64,000 nt of DNA from JAEUIE01 sp046350055 (GTDB lineage: Bacteria; Planctomycetota; Planctomycetia; Gemmatales; HRBIN36): NCBI GenBank assembly GCA_046350055.1, contig JAXMBC010000001.1, positions 3,472,001-3,536,000 on the forward strand, in the 5' to 3' direction. Below, piece by piece: positions 1-8,353 of the stretch (within the stretch, counting starts at the first letter, position 1; each line of letters opens with the position of its first letter). The notes beneath the pieces are model-generated. The model worked only from the letters and a program-made list of their open reading frames with translations. It was not told the origin of the DNA and made no database searches. The position numbers and the translations under genes are program-made.

Positions 1-1136
1 AGGCACCTGCTAAAGCGGCGGCTCCTGCCAAAGCTGCTCCTGCGCCTGCAAAGCCAGCACCTGCTCCAGCTAAAGCTGCTCCAGCACCAGCAGTCACAGC
101 ACCTGTTGTGAAGGCAGCTCCTGCACCAGCGCCATCTACCACTCCGGCCATACCGCAGCGAACCCTGCCTGCCGCAGCAGCTGTCCTGAATCCCTCCACC
201 GTGCTTGCTGCTCCAGCTACACGCAAACTCGCCCGTGAAAAGGGTGTCGATCTGAAGAATGTCCGTGGCACTGGTCCCGGTGGACGTATCACTCAGGAAG
301 ATGTGCTCTCCTTCGTCAGTGGCGGTGGTCGGGCGATGGACGACTTGATGAGCCCCATGGTTGTTCATCAAGGCGAAGGCACCGGACTCACCTTCCCCCG
401 TCCGATGCTGCCCGATTTCAGTCGGTTTGGTGAATCAGAACGCAAGCCCGCCTCGCCGATCCGTCGCCGCATAGTGCAGGCAATGACGATCTCGTCACAG
501 GTTACTGCAGCGGTCACTTACACCGATGAAGCAGATATCACTGCTCTGGAGCAGTTCCGCGTCGATGCCAAAGACATCACCAAGGAACGGGGAATCAAGC
601 TCACCAGTCTTGCTGTCGTGGCCAAGGCCTGTGCCGCCGCTCTGCAGCGATTCCCTGACTTCAACGCCAGCTACGACGACGACAAGCAGGAGATCGTCTA
701 CAAGAAGTACTACCACGTGGGTATTGCAGTGGATTCGCCGCAAGGCCTGCTTGTTCCAGTGCTGCGCAATGCCGACCATCGTCCTATCAGCGAATTGGCC
801 ACGGAAATAGTCTCGCTGGCTGAAGCTGCCCGAACGGGAAAGATTCAGCGTGAACAGATGCAGGGTGGCACTTTCACCATCACCAACATTGGTGTCATTG
901 GTGGTCTGAGCTTCACCCCGGTCATCAACTGGCCTGAAGTCGCCATCCTTGGCCTCGGCCGTACCCAGGAACGCCTGGCGTTCGATAAAGACGGTAAGAC
1001 GGTGATTGCCAAGAAGATGATGCCGCTCTGCCTCACCTTCGATCATCGCCTGATCGATGGGGCATTGGCTGCCCGGTTCGTGAATGCAGTCAAGGAATAT
1101 CTCGAGAACCCGCTGCTGCTGTTGATGGATGCATAG
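1..1136 (+). CDS. 2-oxoacid dehydrogenase E2 component (dihydrolipoamide acyltransferase), 5' end outside window
   Basis: The reading frame is open from the left edge, so the gene starts upstream. The first 150 bases encode an Ala/Pro/Lys-rich flexible linker, as found between lipoyl domains and the catalytic core. A peripheral subunit-binding domain follows (about bases 207-312, ending in GTGPGGRITQEDV), then the acyltransferase core. The catalytic DHRLIDG motif is at 1041-1061, with His at 1044 and Asp at 1056. The enzyme moves the acyl group from lipoyl-lysine to CoA in a pyruvate-type dehydrogenase complex. The E3 gene lies 62 bases downstream on the same strand, which supports this role. 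Whether the substrate is pyruvate or another 2-oxoacid cannot be told from this fragment; the lipoyl domain is not in view. Confidence 0.93.
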   Translation, partial: APAKAAAPAKAAPAPAKPAPAPAKAAPAPAVTAPVVKAAPAPAPSTTPAIPQRTLPAAAAVLNPSTVLAAPATRKLAREKGVDLKNVRGTGPGGRITQEDVLSFVSGGGRAMDDLMSPMVVHQGEGTGLTFPRPMLPDFSRFGESERKPASPIRRRIVQAMTISSQVTAAVTYTDEADITALEQFRVDAKDITKERGIKLTSLAVVAKACAAALQRFPDFNASYDDDKQEIVYKKYYHVGIAVDSPQGLLVPVLRNADHRPISELATEIVSLAEAARTGKIQREQMQGGTFTITNIGVIGGLSFTPVINWPEVAILGLGRTQERLAFDKDGKTVIAKKMMPLCLTFDHRLIDGALAARFVNAVKEYLENPLLLLMDA

Positions 1137-1198
1137 TCTCCATCTGGTTCGTTTGTTTGTTCTACTCGATTTCCACATGAAACAGGGATTCTCATTAC

Positions 1199-2635
1199 AT
1201 GGTCATCGGTGATTTCAAGGAACAGGTGGATGTAGTTGTGGTCGGCGGAGGCCCGGGTGGTTATGCAGCGGCATTCCACGCGGCTGACCTCGGTCTCGAC
1301 GTGGCTCTTGTCGAAGAAGATACCCGTCTCGGCGGGACTTGTCTCTTACGCGGTTGCATACCATCCAAGGCGATGATTACTGCTGCAGAAAAGTACCATC
1401 AACTTTCCAGCCTCAGCAAGATGGGCATCTCGATTGAGGGCAAGGTCAACTTCGACATCAAGAAGCTGGCTGCCTGGCGGAACAACATTCTGAAGGAGTT
1501 GACAGGCGGTCTGGATAACCTTTCCAAGGTTCGCAACATCCGACGCTTCGAAGGACGTGGCTACTTGTGCGGTCCCAATGAACTGAAGATCGCAGCCAGC
1601 GGTTCGTCCCTCAAGATTCAGTTCAAGCGAGCCATTCTGGCTCTCGGCAGCAGGGTGTTTCTGCCTAAGCCCTTTGTCAGATCCGAACGGGTCATTACCT
1701 CCGACGAAGCCACCAACATCGATTACCTGCCGTCCTCTATCCTTGTGGTCGGTGGTGGTTACATCGGCATGGAGCTTGGCGGCTGCTTCGCTTCACTGGG
1801 GACCAAAGTGACCGTCGTCGAAATGCTCGACCACCTGCTTCCCGGCACCGATGCCGACATGACCCGCTTTGTCAAAAAGAACATGGAAGCTCGAGGCGTG
1901 CAGTTCCTTCTCGAAAGCAAGGTTACCGAGGTGGTGCCAGGCAAGGACAGCGTAAAGGTCACAATCGCGGCGAAGGACGGGAAGACTTCGACTACCGAGT
2001 TCGACCGAGTGCTCGTTTGCGTTGGTCGCACCCCCAATACCGATGACTTCGGCCTGGAAACCCAGGGAATCAAGATGGAAAAGGGCTTTATCCAGGTGAA
2101 CGCCCAGTGTCAGACCAGCGTGCCACACATTTATGCGATTGGCGATTGTACCGGACAGCCGATGCTTGCCCACCGGGCTCACCGCATGGGCGGTGTAGCT
2201 GCCGAAGTGCTAGCTGGTAAAAAGTCAGCTTTCGATAACCGCACTATTCCTGCAGTCATCTTCACCGACCCCGAAATTGCCTATTGCGGTCTTTCCGAAG
2301 AAGACGCCAAGGCAGCAGGATTCGAAGTCGCCGTCGGCAAGATGTCGTTTGCTGCCAGTGGCCGGGCAAAGTCCATGGATGCTCAGGAAGGATTTGTCAA
2401 GGTAATTGCGGAAAAGGGCACGGATGTCGTCCTGGGTGTCCGCATGGTCGGCCCGCATGTTTCCGAAATGCTCGGCATGGCAACGCTGGCAGTGGAGAAT
2501 GGTCTGACGGTGGAAGACATTACTGCGACGATTCATGCCCACCCGACGCTGGCGGAAACATTCCTCGAAGCGACGGAAGCCGTGCATGGCATGGCAGTAC
2601 ATGCAGCAAGGCCACGGAGTGCAGCGAAGCATTAG
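1199..2635 (+). CDS. lpdA: dihydrolipoyl dehydrogenase (E3)
   Basis: This 478-residue FAD enzyme reoxidises dihydrolipoamide and reduces NAD+. The N-terminal FAD-binding GGGPGGYAA motif is followed by the redox disulfide C-L-L-R-G-C (Cys48 and Cys53) in GGTCLLRGCIPSK. A second Rossmann motif, VGGGYIGMELG, binds NAD. The C-terminal dimerisation domain carries the active-site HPTLAE (His448, Glu453). Length and motif order are normal for the family. It follows the E2 gene on the same strand and probably belongs to the same operon. The start is the ATG after a GGGA ribosome-binding site. Confidence 0.95.
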   Translation: MVIGDFKEQVDVVVVGGGPGGYAAAFHAADLGLDVALVEEDTRLGGTCLLRGCIPSKAMITAAEKYHQLSSLSKMGISIEGKVNFDIKKLAAWRNNILKELTGGLDNLSKVRNIRRFEGRGYLCGPNELKIAASGSSLKIQFKRAILALGSRVFLPKPFVRSERVITSDEATNIDYLPSSILVVGGGYIGMELGGCFASLGTKVTVVEMLDHLLPGTDADMTRFVKKNMEARGVQFLLESKVTEVVPGKDSVKVTIAAKDGKTSTTEFDRVLVCVGRTPNTDDFGLETQGIKMEKGFIQVNAQCQTSVPHIYAIGDCTGQPMLAHRAHRMGGVAAEVLAGKKSAFDNRTIPAVIFTDPEIAYCGLSEEDAKAAGFEVAVGKMSFAASGRAKSMDAQEGFVKVIAEKGTDVVLGVRMVGPHVSEMLGMATLAVENGLTVEDITATIHAHPTLAETFLEATEAVHGMAVHAARPRSAAKH

Positions 2636-2699
2636 AGTCAGGACAGATAAGCCCTGATTTATAGATGCACAATTCTATTGTGCCGGGATCCAAGGCCTC

Positions 2700-2717
2700 G
2701 TCACGATACATCGTGAC
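2700..2717 (+). terminator. small hairpin after lpdA
   Basis: GTCACGA-TACA-TCGTGAC forms a 7-bp stem with a 4-base loop, 65 bases after the lpdA stop and just before the convergent propeller fragment. No T-run follows it, so a terminator role is only a guess. Confidence 0.3.
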
Positions 2718-2723
2718 CTGTAT

Positions 2724-3539
2724 TCAGCGCGACGGAGAGGATGCAGTATCGAACTTGGATGTCGTTGAATGAAGCTTTGGAAATCTAGGCCTGCCGACTT
2801 GTAACGCAATGATAATTGTCACCAACATCGTTAGCCAACAACTCCAAGGCTTGGTGATCGCACTTGTCCAAATGGTATAAGTTGAGAGATCAGTCTTCAG
2901 TACCAGGAACTGCCCATTGTGGGAACAAGTAACTGATTCAAAACGAAAGCCCATTACTTTTTGAGTGATAGAAAACCTTCGCTTTGTAATGCAAACCAGT
3001 TCTCCAGTTGCGACACCCCAAAGCCTGACTTGCACAGATTGGAATGGGATTACCCTGGCGATCCATGCTTGCAGAATGTCAGGAAATTGATTCACCCATT
3101 CGGGTCTATTCTCCAGCCATTTCGCAGTCACAAGGTATTGATCGCCGATATGGCAGAGATGTTCTCGTTCTTCTAATTCGAGGTCAGACTTGTGTGCAAG
3201 ACTCCATCGTCCTCCAGTAAGCTGATACCAGCGGACAGGCTTGACAGCATATTGGGGGCTGGGAATGAGAACCAGCGAATTGCCATCGTGCATGAATCTG
3301 GGAATGGAAGTGTCATTTTCGATCCGAAGCACAATTTGTCGTTCTTGACGATCAAATACCAGCAACGTTTCATCAATCAGGTGTCCAGCAACAAATCGAT
3401 TGCCCGACGTGATGCTGAGTGAATTCTGCAGCAGAGAATTCGTTGCTCCCCAATTTATACCGACAGGCACATGCGATAATACGATGCGATCAAGGGGAGT
3501 ATTACTCTCAATGTCCCAAATCTCTCGTCCTAAATAAAG
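2724..3539 (-). pseudogene. 3' fragment of a propeller-like membrane protein gene disrupted by the IS3 element
   Basis: About 270 codons read on the minus strand from the edge of the insertion sequence to a stop at 2724. There is no plausible native start; the open frame only begins inside the transposon. The protein looks like degenerate beta-propeller/WD-type repeats (GREIWDIES, VRLWGVATGELV, blocks of about 40-50 residues). It ends with a hydrophobic stretch (WLTMLVTIIIALQV) that may be a membrane segment. The N-terminal part of the same gene lies beyond the insertion at 4851-5352, giving an original protein of roughly 435 residues. No direct repeat of the target is visible at the two junctions, so the exact original joint is uncertain. 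Confidence 0.7.
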
Positions 3540-3589
3540 TCTACACCCGTAGTAGTAGTAAAAGGGGGGTCCGGGGGGATATTGACATG

Positions 3590-4363
3590 TCAACAACTTC
3601 CCTCGGTGCCACACCTGCTTGGGGTTGTTAGGGAAGCCTGGGCATACATCTCCTGCGGAGTTCGCAGGCCCAGGCTCCAATGCGTCCGTATCGTGTTGTA
3701 CACCTCCACGGCTTGGTCGACCGCTGTTCGTAGCTGGTTGATATCCATGAAGTCCGCGTCCAGGTTGAACTCGTCCTTGAGGATGCCGTTGATCCGCTCG
3801 GCGATGGCGTTTTGGTAACAGTGATCGGCATCGGTCATGCTCGACTCCATCCCGTACGACCGCAACGCCGCCAGGAACTCGTGACAGCAGTACTGGCAGC
3901 CGCGATCAGAGTGATGAATCACGCCCTGCCCCGACACGCCCTGGGTCTCCCGCAGCCAGCTTGCCGCCTTCGACAGTGCGATCACTGCCGAGTGGTGCGA
4001 CAAGTCCCGGCTCACGTGATGCCCCACGATCCGTCGTGTGTACGCATCGCTCACCAGAAACAGGTAGGCGAACTGCCGACCACGCAGCCGGATGTATGTG
4101 CAGTCGCAGACCAGCACCTGGTTCGGCTTCGTGATCTTCCGCCCCTTGATCCGGTTCGGTGCCACGGCGTAACCATGACGCGAATAGGTCGTCTTTTCAA
4201 AGCGTTTCTTCACCTTCACCAGGCGACCCGCGTTACGAAGCAAGTCAAACAGACGGTCGCGACCTACCTTCGTGGCGTGGTGCTTGTGAAGCCGGTCCAC
4301 CAGCTTCCGCGTGCCCACGCGAGGTTCCTTCGCACGAATCGTCTCGACCGTCTTCAAGATCAC
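3590..4363 (-). CDS. IS3-family transposase OrfB, DDE catalytic domain
   Basis: This frame encodes the rve-type integrase core. The three acidic residues can be seen in VCDCTYI, HHSDRG and NAIAERINGILKDEF, so the DDE triad looks intact. The HTH_21-like region (TRKLVDRLHKHH) precedes it. A GTG at 4363 could start a separate OrfB. The frame, however, is open upstream as far as the slippery A-run at 4504-4510 and encodes a sensible continuation there (AVGRSRDAYYKHH, the usual OrfB start region). The working product is therefore probably the OrfAB fusion made by -1 frameshifting. Confidence 0.92.
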   Translation of the reverse strand: MILKTVETIRAKEPRVGTRKLVDRLHKHHATKVGRDRLFDLLRNAGRLVKVKKRFEKTTYSRHGYAVAPNRIKGRKITKPNQVLVCDCTYIRLRGRQFAYLFLVSDAYTRRIVGHHVSRDLSHHSAVIALSKAASWLRETQGVSGQGVIHHSDRGCQYCCHEFLAALRSYGMESSMTDADHCYQNAIAERINGILKDEFNLDADFMDINQLRTAVDQAVEVYNTIRTHWSLGLRTPQEMYAQASLTTPSRCGTEGSC

Positions 4364-4428
4364 TGCCTCCTCGTCGCTGTCATCTCTGCTACGCTGGTGA
4401 TGCTTGTAGTACGCATCCCGGCTTCGCC

Positions 4429-4812
4429 CTACCGCCCGGCAGAGTTGCCCGAGCCCGGCTTCGGTCTCACCTCGGCACTGCTCGACGGCGGCGACCCAAA
4501 AGCTTTTTTTAAGTCCACCTTGTACTTCTTCCCTGCCAGCTCGATGATCTTCTCGTGCACCAGCAGCTTCAGGTGGGCTTCCGCCAACGCCTTCTCCAGG
4601 GCGGCGATCTTCTCTTCTTCACTCTTCATCACGACCTCGACGATGTCACGCTTGGGTTGATACTTGCCGTACTCCTTCAGCCACAGTTGTACGCGACTCA
4701 CCGTCGAATGCCCACGAGCCGCCGCTTCTCGCAGCGAGAGCTGACCACTCTCCAGCTCCTCTACGATCGCCCGTTTTACCTCCGGGCTCACCACCATTCG
4801 CGCTCGTTCCAT
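4429..4812 (-). CDS. IS3-family transposase OrfA (helix-turn-helix)
   Basis: The 127-residue OrfA has the HTH_Tnp_1-type N-terminus (SPEVKRAIVEELESGQLSLREAAARG, split by the turn near LSLREAA). A leucine-zipper-like helix follows (EEEKIAALEKALAEAHLKLLVHEKIIEL) and would mediate dimerisation. The zero frame runs about 25 codons past the slippery Lys-Lys codons before stopping at 4429. It binds the terminal inverted repeats and, when fused to OrfB by frameshifting, forms the transposase. The start ATG lies 38 bases inside the right end of the element. Confidence 0.9.
   Translation of the reverse strand: MERARMVVSPEVKRAIVEELESGQLSLREAAARGHSTVSRVQLWLKEYGKYQPKRDIVEVVMKSEEEKIAALEKALAEAHLKLLVHEKIIELAGKKYKVDLKKAFGSPPSSSAEVRPKPGSGNSAGR
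4504..4510 (-). promoter_or_regulatory. programmed -1 frameshift site (A AAA AAA G)
   Basis: On the minus strand orfA reads TTA-AAA-AAA-GCT here, giving seven consecutive A's followed by G. Slippage by -1 places the ribosome in the orfB frame (AAA-AGC-TTT), which is open to the end of OrfB. This is the classic IS3-family recoding arrangement. Frame and position are seen directly; the frameshifting itself is inferred from the family. Confidence 0.8.
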
Positions 4813-4850
4813 CCCTACACTCCTTGTTCATAACTCACGGGGAGTGTAGA

Positions 4851-5352
4851 CTCCGGCTAGGACGGGACATGTCTCATCACCTCCCATCACCTTCAAGTCC
4901 TGCAAAACCAGCCCCTTCCCATCTAAAGACATTCCACAAGCTCTAGGTCTCATTCCGCTCAACGGTGTTTCTGAGAGGGCTTTCATATCAGCAATTCTGA
5001 TTGCAGGCATAACACCACTGATGGCTGACATGGGAATCAAAAATACTCCATCGCTAGTCAGCCTCAATGGCCAATCCAAAGATGTGCCGTGTCCGAGATT
5101 TGCAGGCTTACAAGGCAGCGCTTTCGAATAAAGCATTTGACCAGCGGTCAAATCATAAGCCTTTACCAGTTGCTCTTGTTCTTTGCCATTCGTGGTGCTG
5201 TAGAGTATCTGCCGTGCTTCATCTATGCCCACGTATTCTTCATCGCTGAGTACCAAAAGTGGGGCAACCGGCCAAAATAAATACAACGCAACAGCCACAG
5301 TCAACAAGAGCGTGGCAAGCGTCAGCCGAATGAGGCTCCATCGTCGTTTCAT
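4851..5352 (-). pseudogene. 5' fragment of the IS-disrupted propeller-like membrane protein gene
   Basis: The fragment begins with a proper start and an N-terminal membrane segment (LATLLLTVAVALYLFWPVA), then enters propeller-type sequence (YDLTAGQMLY, LRLTSDGVFL, MSLDGKGLVLQD). It runs into the insertion at 4850, where the frame reads a few element-derived residues and stops at 4828. The continuation is at 2724-3539. The intact protein would have been an N-terminally anchored extracytoplasmic propeller-like protein. Its function is unknown. Confidence 0.7.
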
Positions 5353-5414
5353 GTCTGAAGGCTAATCGATTGACTCAGCGAATACAATCCTAGAGTCATC
5401 TTCGAGCCACTTGC

Positions 5415-5846
5415 ATGCCACTTTCCATCCGCTTCGCCACACTCGCTGACGCCTCCGAAATCGCGCGGCTTCTCACCCAACTCGGTCACTCTAGCACTGC
5501 TGCAGACATCGCAGCCAAGTGGACAGCCTGGGAAGCAGCGGGAAACTTGGCCCTGGTAGTGCCCGGCGAAAACGATACTCTGGCAGGCATTGCAACGCTC
5601 GGCAAAATGGTGACACTCCATCGCCCCAAGCCTGTTGGGCGGGTCGTGGCTATCGTGGTCGATGAAACCTGCCAGAGGCGGGGTATCGGCAAATTACTCA
5701 TGTCAGCCGCAGAAGACTACCTCCGCAAGGAGGGGTGCTACCTGGTGGAACTTACCAGTAACACCAACCTCGTCAATGCACACCAGTTCTATCACAGCCT
5801 GGGCTATAGGATTACCAGCCACCGGTTTATGAAAGAGATTGGCTAG
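5415..5846 (+). CDS. GNAT-family N-acetyltransferase
   Basis: This 143-residue single-domain protein has the GNAT fold. The acetyl-CoA-binding motif A is Q-R-R-G-I-G-K-L (about residues 87-94), and the C-terminal N-A-H-Q-F-Y-x-S-L-G-Y segment is typical of the family. The substrate cannot be inferred. It is probably a single-gene unit, divergent from the disrupted gene at 5352. Its stop codon overlaps the stop of the convergent histidine kinase gene. Confidence 0.9.
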   Translation: MPLSIRFATLADASEIARLLTQLGHSSTAADIAAKWTAWEAAGNLALVVPGENDTLAGIATLGKMVTLHRPKPVGRVVAIVVDETCQRRGIGKLLMSAAEDYLRKEGCYLVELTSNTNLVNAHQFYHSLGYRITSHRFMKEIG

Positions 5847-7480
5847 CTGGATGCTGGTAGAGCAACGGTGCCTGCGAACTGATCAGTCAGGTCTTGCGTC
5901 ACCGGGGCGTCGGAGATGAAGTCGCTCATGGTTTCCGGGGCATCCTGCAGGTTCAGTGGAATGCGTACGGTAAAGGTGGTGCCTTGTCCCAGGGTGCTGG
6001 TCAGGGTGATGTCGCCTCCCAGTAGCTTGGCGAGTTCCCTGGAAATGGACAGGCCCAAACCGCTGCCTCCCTGTTCCCTGGTCAGTACCTGACTGGTCTG
6101 CCGGAACTTTTCAAAGACGCTGGCTTGATCTTCGACGGCAATGCCGATCCCGGTGTCCGCTACCATCAGCTCCAGATCGTTATCCACACGTCGGGCCGAA
6201 ACACGGATACGTCCGCCTTCCGGGGTGAACTTCACAGCATTGGAGAGCAGATTCCATAGGATTTGTCGCAGCTTTTGCGGATCCTGTTTGAGGGTGGGAA
6301 TATCGCTCTGAATTTCGCTATCAAGCAGGAGCCGCTTGTTCTCCGCCTGCTGTTTGAAAATGTTGACCACACTGTCGCAGACTTCCCTGATCTGGAAATC
6401 CTCAGGCTTCACCTGCATTTTGCCTGCTTCAATCTTGGCCAGTTCCAGCACATCATTGAGCAGATTGAGAAGGTGCTTGCCGCTGCTGTTGATGTTGTCG
6501 AGCCATTTCTGCTGCTTTTCGTTGAGCGGTGCGGAGTTGAGCAGATCGCTGAAGCCGATGATCACGGAAAGAGGGGTGCGGAGTTCATGGCTCATCGTCG
6601 CCAGGAAGTCGCCCTTGAGCTGGTTGGCTGTATGCAGCGCCAGATTGGCATGTGCCAGGTCATCGACTGAACGGTTCAGGTCGGAATTAACCTTTCGCAG
6701 CTCTTCCTCCTTGTCCATCAGGCTGCGGAGCATGCGGTTGTAAGCGTGCGACAGATCCTCGAATTCGTCACCGGTCAGAATCTCGCTTCGGATGTTGAGG
6801 TTGCCTGATGCAATAGCATCGCTGACATCCTTCAGGTGCTTGACCGGTTTGACAATGACATAGCGGATGATGAGCCAGCTTCCGGCTGAAAGCAGCAGGG
6901 CAGAGATCAACGCGGTGGTAATGAGAATGGCAATGTTGATGTGCAGGCGATCAGTGTACTCGCTGGCGGGGATCTTCACATTGACCACACCCAGGAGTTG
7001 TCCGGGTTGCTCAGCCTTCGGCTCGGCCGTGCGATGGCAAGCCATGCACGATGACTCGGCCCGCAAGGCCAGGCGGTATTCAAACTGGTTATCGACGGTC
7101 GCAGTCGTGTGGTCGCTGCCTTGCATGGCTGCCGCTTCGAAATTGGCAAACAGGCTGGCAGTCTTCTCATCCGCATTCTTTCTGGTGATGATCACCCCTT
7201 CGATGCGAGACGAATCCTTGATGTAGTTGCTGGGAAGCGTGGACATCAGGTTCTGCAGTTCGATGGTGAGCCCTTTACGCAGGTGAGCTTGTACAAGTGT
7301 TTGGGTGGCAGCGAGTCGGCCGGCCATCTCAGCTTGTTCGGACGCGAGTCCAGCTGTGCTCCAGCCGTACCAGAGAAAGCTACCGGTGATAAGGAGCAGC
7401 GTAGCCAGGCCAAAGAGGAGGCGGCACTTCCGCTCCAGGTTGGTCTCGCCCATCAACTGTTTCAACGTCCGGTACGACAT
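5843..7480 (-). CDS. membrane sensor histidine kinase with periplasmic haem-binding (CxxCH) domain, HAMP, HisKA and HATPase
   Basis: The protein has 545 residues from the ATG at 7480, which is preceded by GGTGAGAG; a longer in-frame start at 7600 would overlap the divergent gene and is unlikely. A first membrane helix (about residues 20-40) is followed by a periplasmic region holding C145-M-A-C148-H149, a c-type haem motif in a DUF3365/Tll0287-like domain. A second helix, HAMP, HisKA with the phospho-acceptor in S-H298-E-L-R-T-P, and a HATPase domain (NLLSNAVKFT, DTGIGI, GGSGLGLS) follow. It has no receiver domain and no adjacent response regulator. It probably senses redox state, oxygen or NO through the haem; this is inferred from the domain. 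Confidence 0.9.
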   Translation of the reverse strand: MSYRTLKQLMGETNLERKCRLLFGLATLLLITGSFLWYGWSTAGLASEQAEMAGRLAATQTLVQAHLRKGLTIELQNLMSTLPSNYIKDSSRIEGVIITRKNADEKTASLFANFEAAAMQGSDHTTATVDNQFEYRLALRAESSCMACHRTAEPKAEQPGQLLGVVNVKIPASEYTDRLHINIAILITTALISALLLSAGSWLIIRYVIVKPVKHLKDVSDAIASGNLNIRSEILTGDEFEDLSHAYNRMLRSLMDKEEELRKVNSDLNRSVDDLAHANLALHTANQLKGDFLATMSHELRTPLSVIIGFSDLLNSAPLNEKQQKWLDNINSSGKHLLNLLNDVLELAKIEAGKMQVKPEDFQIREVCDSVVNIFKQQAENKRLLLDSEIQSDIPTLKQDPQKLRQILWNLLSNAVKFTPEGGRIRVSARRVDNDLELMVADTGIGIAVEDQASVFEKFRQTSQVLTREQGGSGLGLSISRELAKLLGGDITLTSTLGQGTTFTVRIPLNLQDAPETMSDFISDAPVTQDLTDQFAGTVALPASS

Positions 7481-7590
7481 ACTCTCACCATAGCAGAGAA
7501 TACCATCGGAGTCATGTTCAGTTAACCGACCGGCCTGAGTGGCCGGGGGCTGATTGGCTATTACACTAACCCCATCACCAAGGAGCACGC

Positions 7591-8346
7591 ATGAGCACAT
7601 CGTTGAAAGGTCACGTTGCCCTCGTCACGGGAGCGTCACGCGGTCTGGGAGCTGCGATCGCCGAGCGGCTGGCAGCAGCGGGTGCAGCGGTTGCGATCAA
7701 CTATTACGCCAGTCCGCAGAAGGCCGAGCAACTTGTTGCAGGTATCAAGAAGACAGGCGGGCAGGCGATTGCAGTGGCAGGTGATGTACGCAACGAAAAA
7801 GACATCGCGACGATGGTGCAGGCAACTGAGAAGGCATTTGGTGCTATCGATATCCTGGTGCCCAATGCTACCGGGCCGCAACCGTTCATCAAGATTGAAG
7901 ACCTCACCTGGCAGGCATGCCTCGATCAACTCGAATTCTTCGTGAAAAGCCCGATCCTGCTGGCACAGGCAGTACTTGCCGGAATGAAGCAGAAAAAGTG
8001 GGGCAGAATCATCAATATCGGCTCGGAAGTATTCGAGAAGGGAGTGCCAGAGTTCTCGCAATATGTCTCAGCCAAGGGGGCGCAACTTGGTCTGACACGC
8101 TCCTGGGCAATGGAGCTGGCCAAGTGGAACATCACGGTGAACCTGGTTGCTCCGGGCTGGATTCCCACCGAACGCCACGCCAACGATGATCAGGCATTGA
8201 AGGACCAGTACGCCAAGAGTGTGCCGATGGGGCACATGGGTGTGCCTGTTGACATCGGCAATGCAGTAGCGTTCCTTGCCAGTGATGCGGCCCAGTTCAT
8301 CACCGGGCAAAAGCTGTCAGTTAACGGTGGCAACTCTCTGGAATAG
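7591..8346 (+). CDS. short-chain dehydrogenase/reductase (FabG-like)
   Basis: This 251-residue classical SDR has the cofactor motif TGASRGLGAA near the N-terminus and the catalytic Y-V-S-A-K. The C-terminal FLASDAAQFITGQ-type ending is shared with FabG-like reductases. The usual NAAG motif reads N-A-T-G. It uses NAD(P)H to reduce or oxidise a carbonyl/alcohol; the substrate is unknown. It starts a probable operon with the TPR protein (8354) and MFS transporter (9624), with gaps of 7 bases each. Its promoter must lie in the 110-base divergent region shared with the histidine kinase. Confidence 0.9.
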   Translation: MSTSLKGHVALVTGASRGLGAAIAERLAAAGAAVAINYYASPQKAEQLVAGIKKTGGQAIAVAGDVRNEKDIATMVQATEKAFGAIDILVPNATGPQPFIKIEDLTWQACLDQLEFFVKSPILLAQAVLAGMKQKKWGRIINIGSEVFEKGVPEFSQYVSAKGAQLGLTRSWAMELAKWNITVNLVAPGWIPTERHANDDQALKDQYAKSVPMGHMGVPVDIGNAVAFLASDAAQFITGQKLSVNGGNSLE

Positions 8347-8353
8347 CACTGGC

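Larger units (their letters stand above)
3540..4850 (-). mobile_element. IS3-family insertion sequence (about 1.31 kb)
   Basis: The element carries orfA and orfB on the minus strand, joined by a run of seven A's, the usual layout of the IS3 family. The ends carry the inverted repeat TCTACAC at 3540-3546 and 4844-4850; the match extends to AGTCTACAC/GTGTAGACT if the flanking bases are counted. No target duplication is visible. Both transposase frames are intact, so the element may be active. It splits a propeller-like gene read in the same direction. A perfect 12-bp palindrome, TTGACATGTCAA, lies at 3582-3593 next to the orfB stop. Confidence 0.9.

Noticed and set aside
495..1178. Long minus-strand frame opposite the E2 gene
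   Set aside because: It is a shadow of the strongly conserved E2 catalytic domain, and its translation has no domain character.
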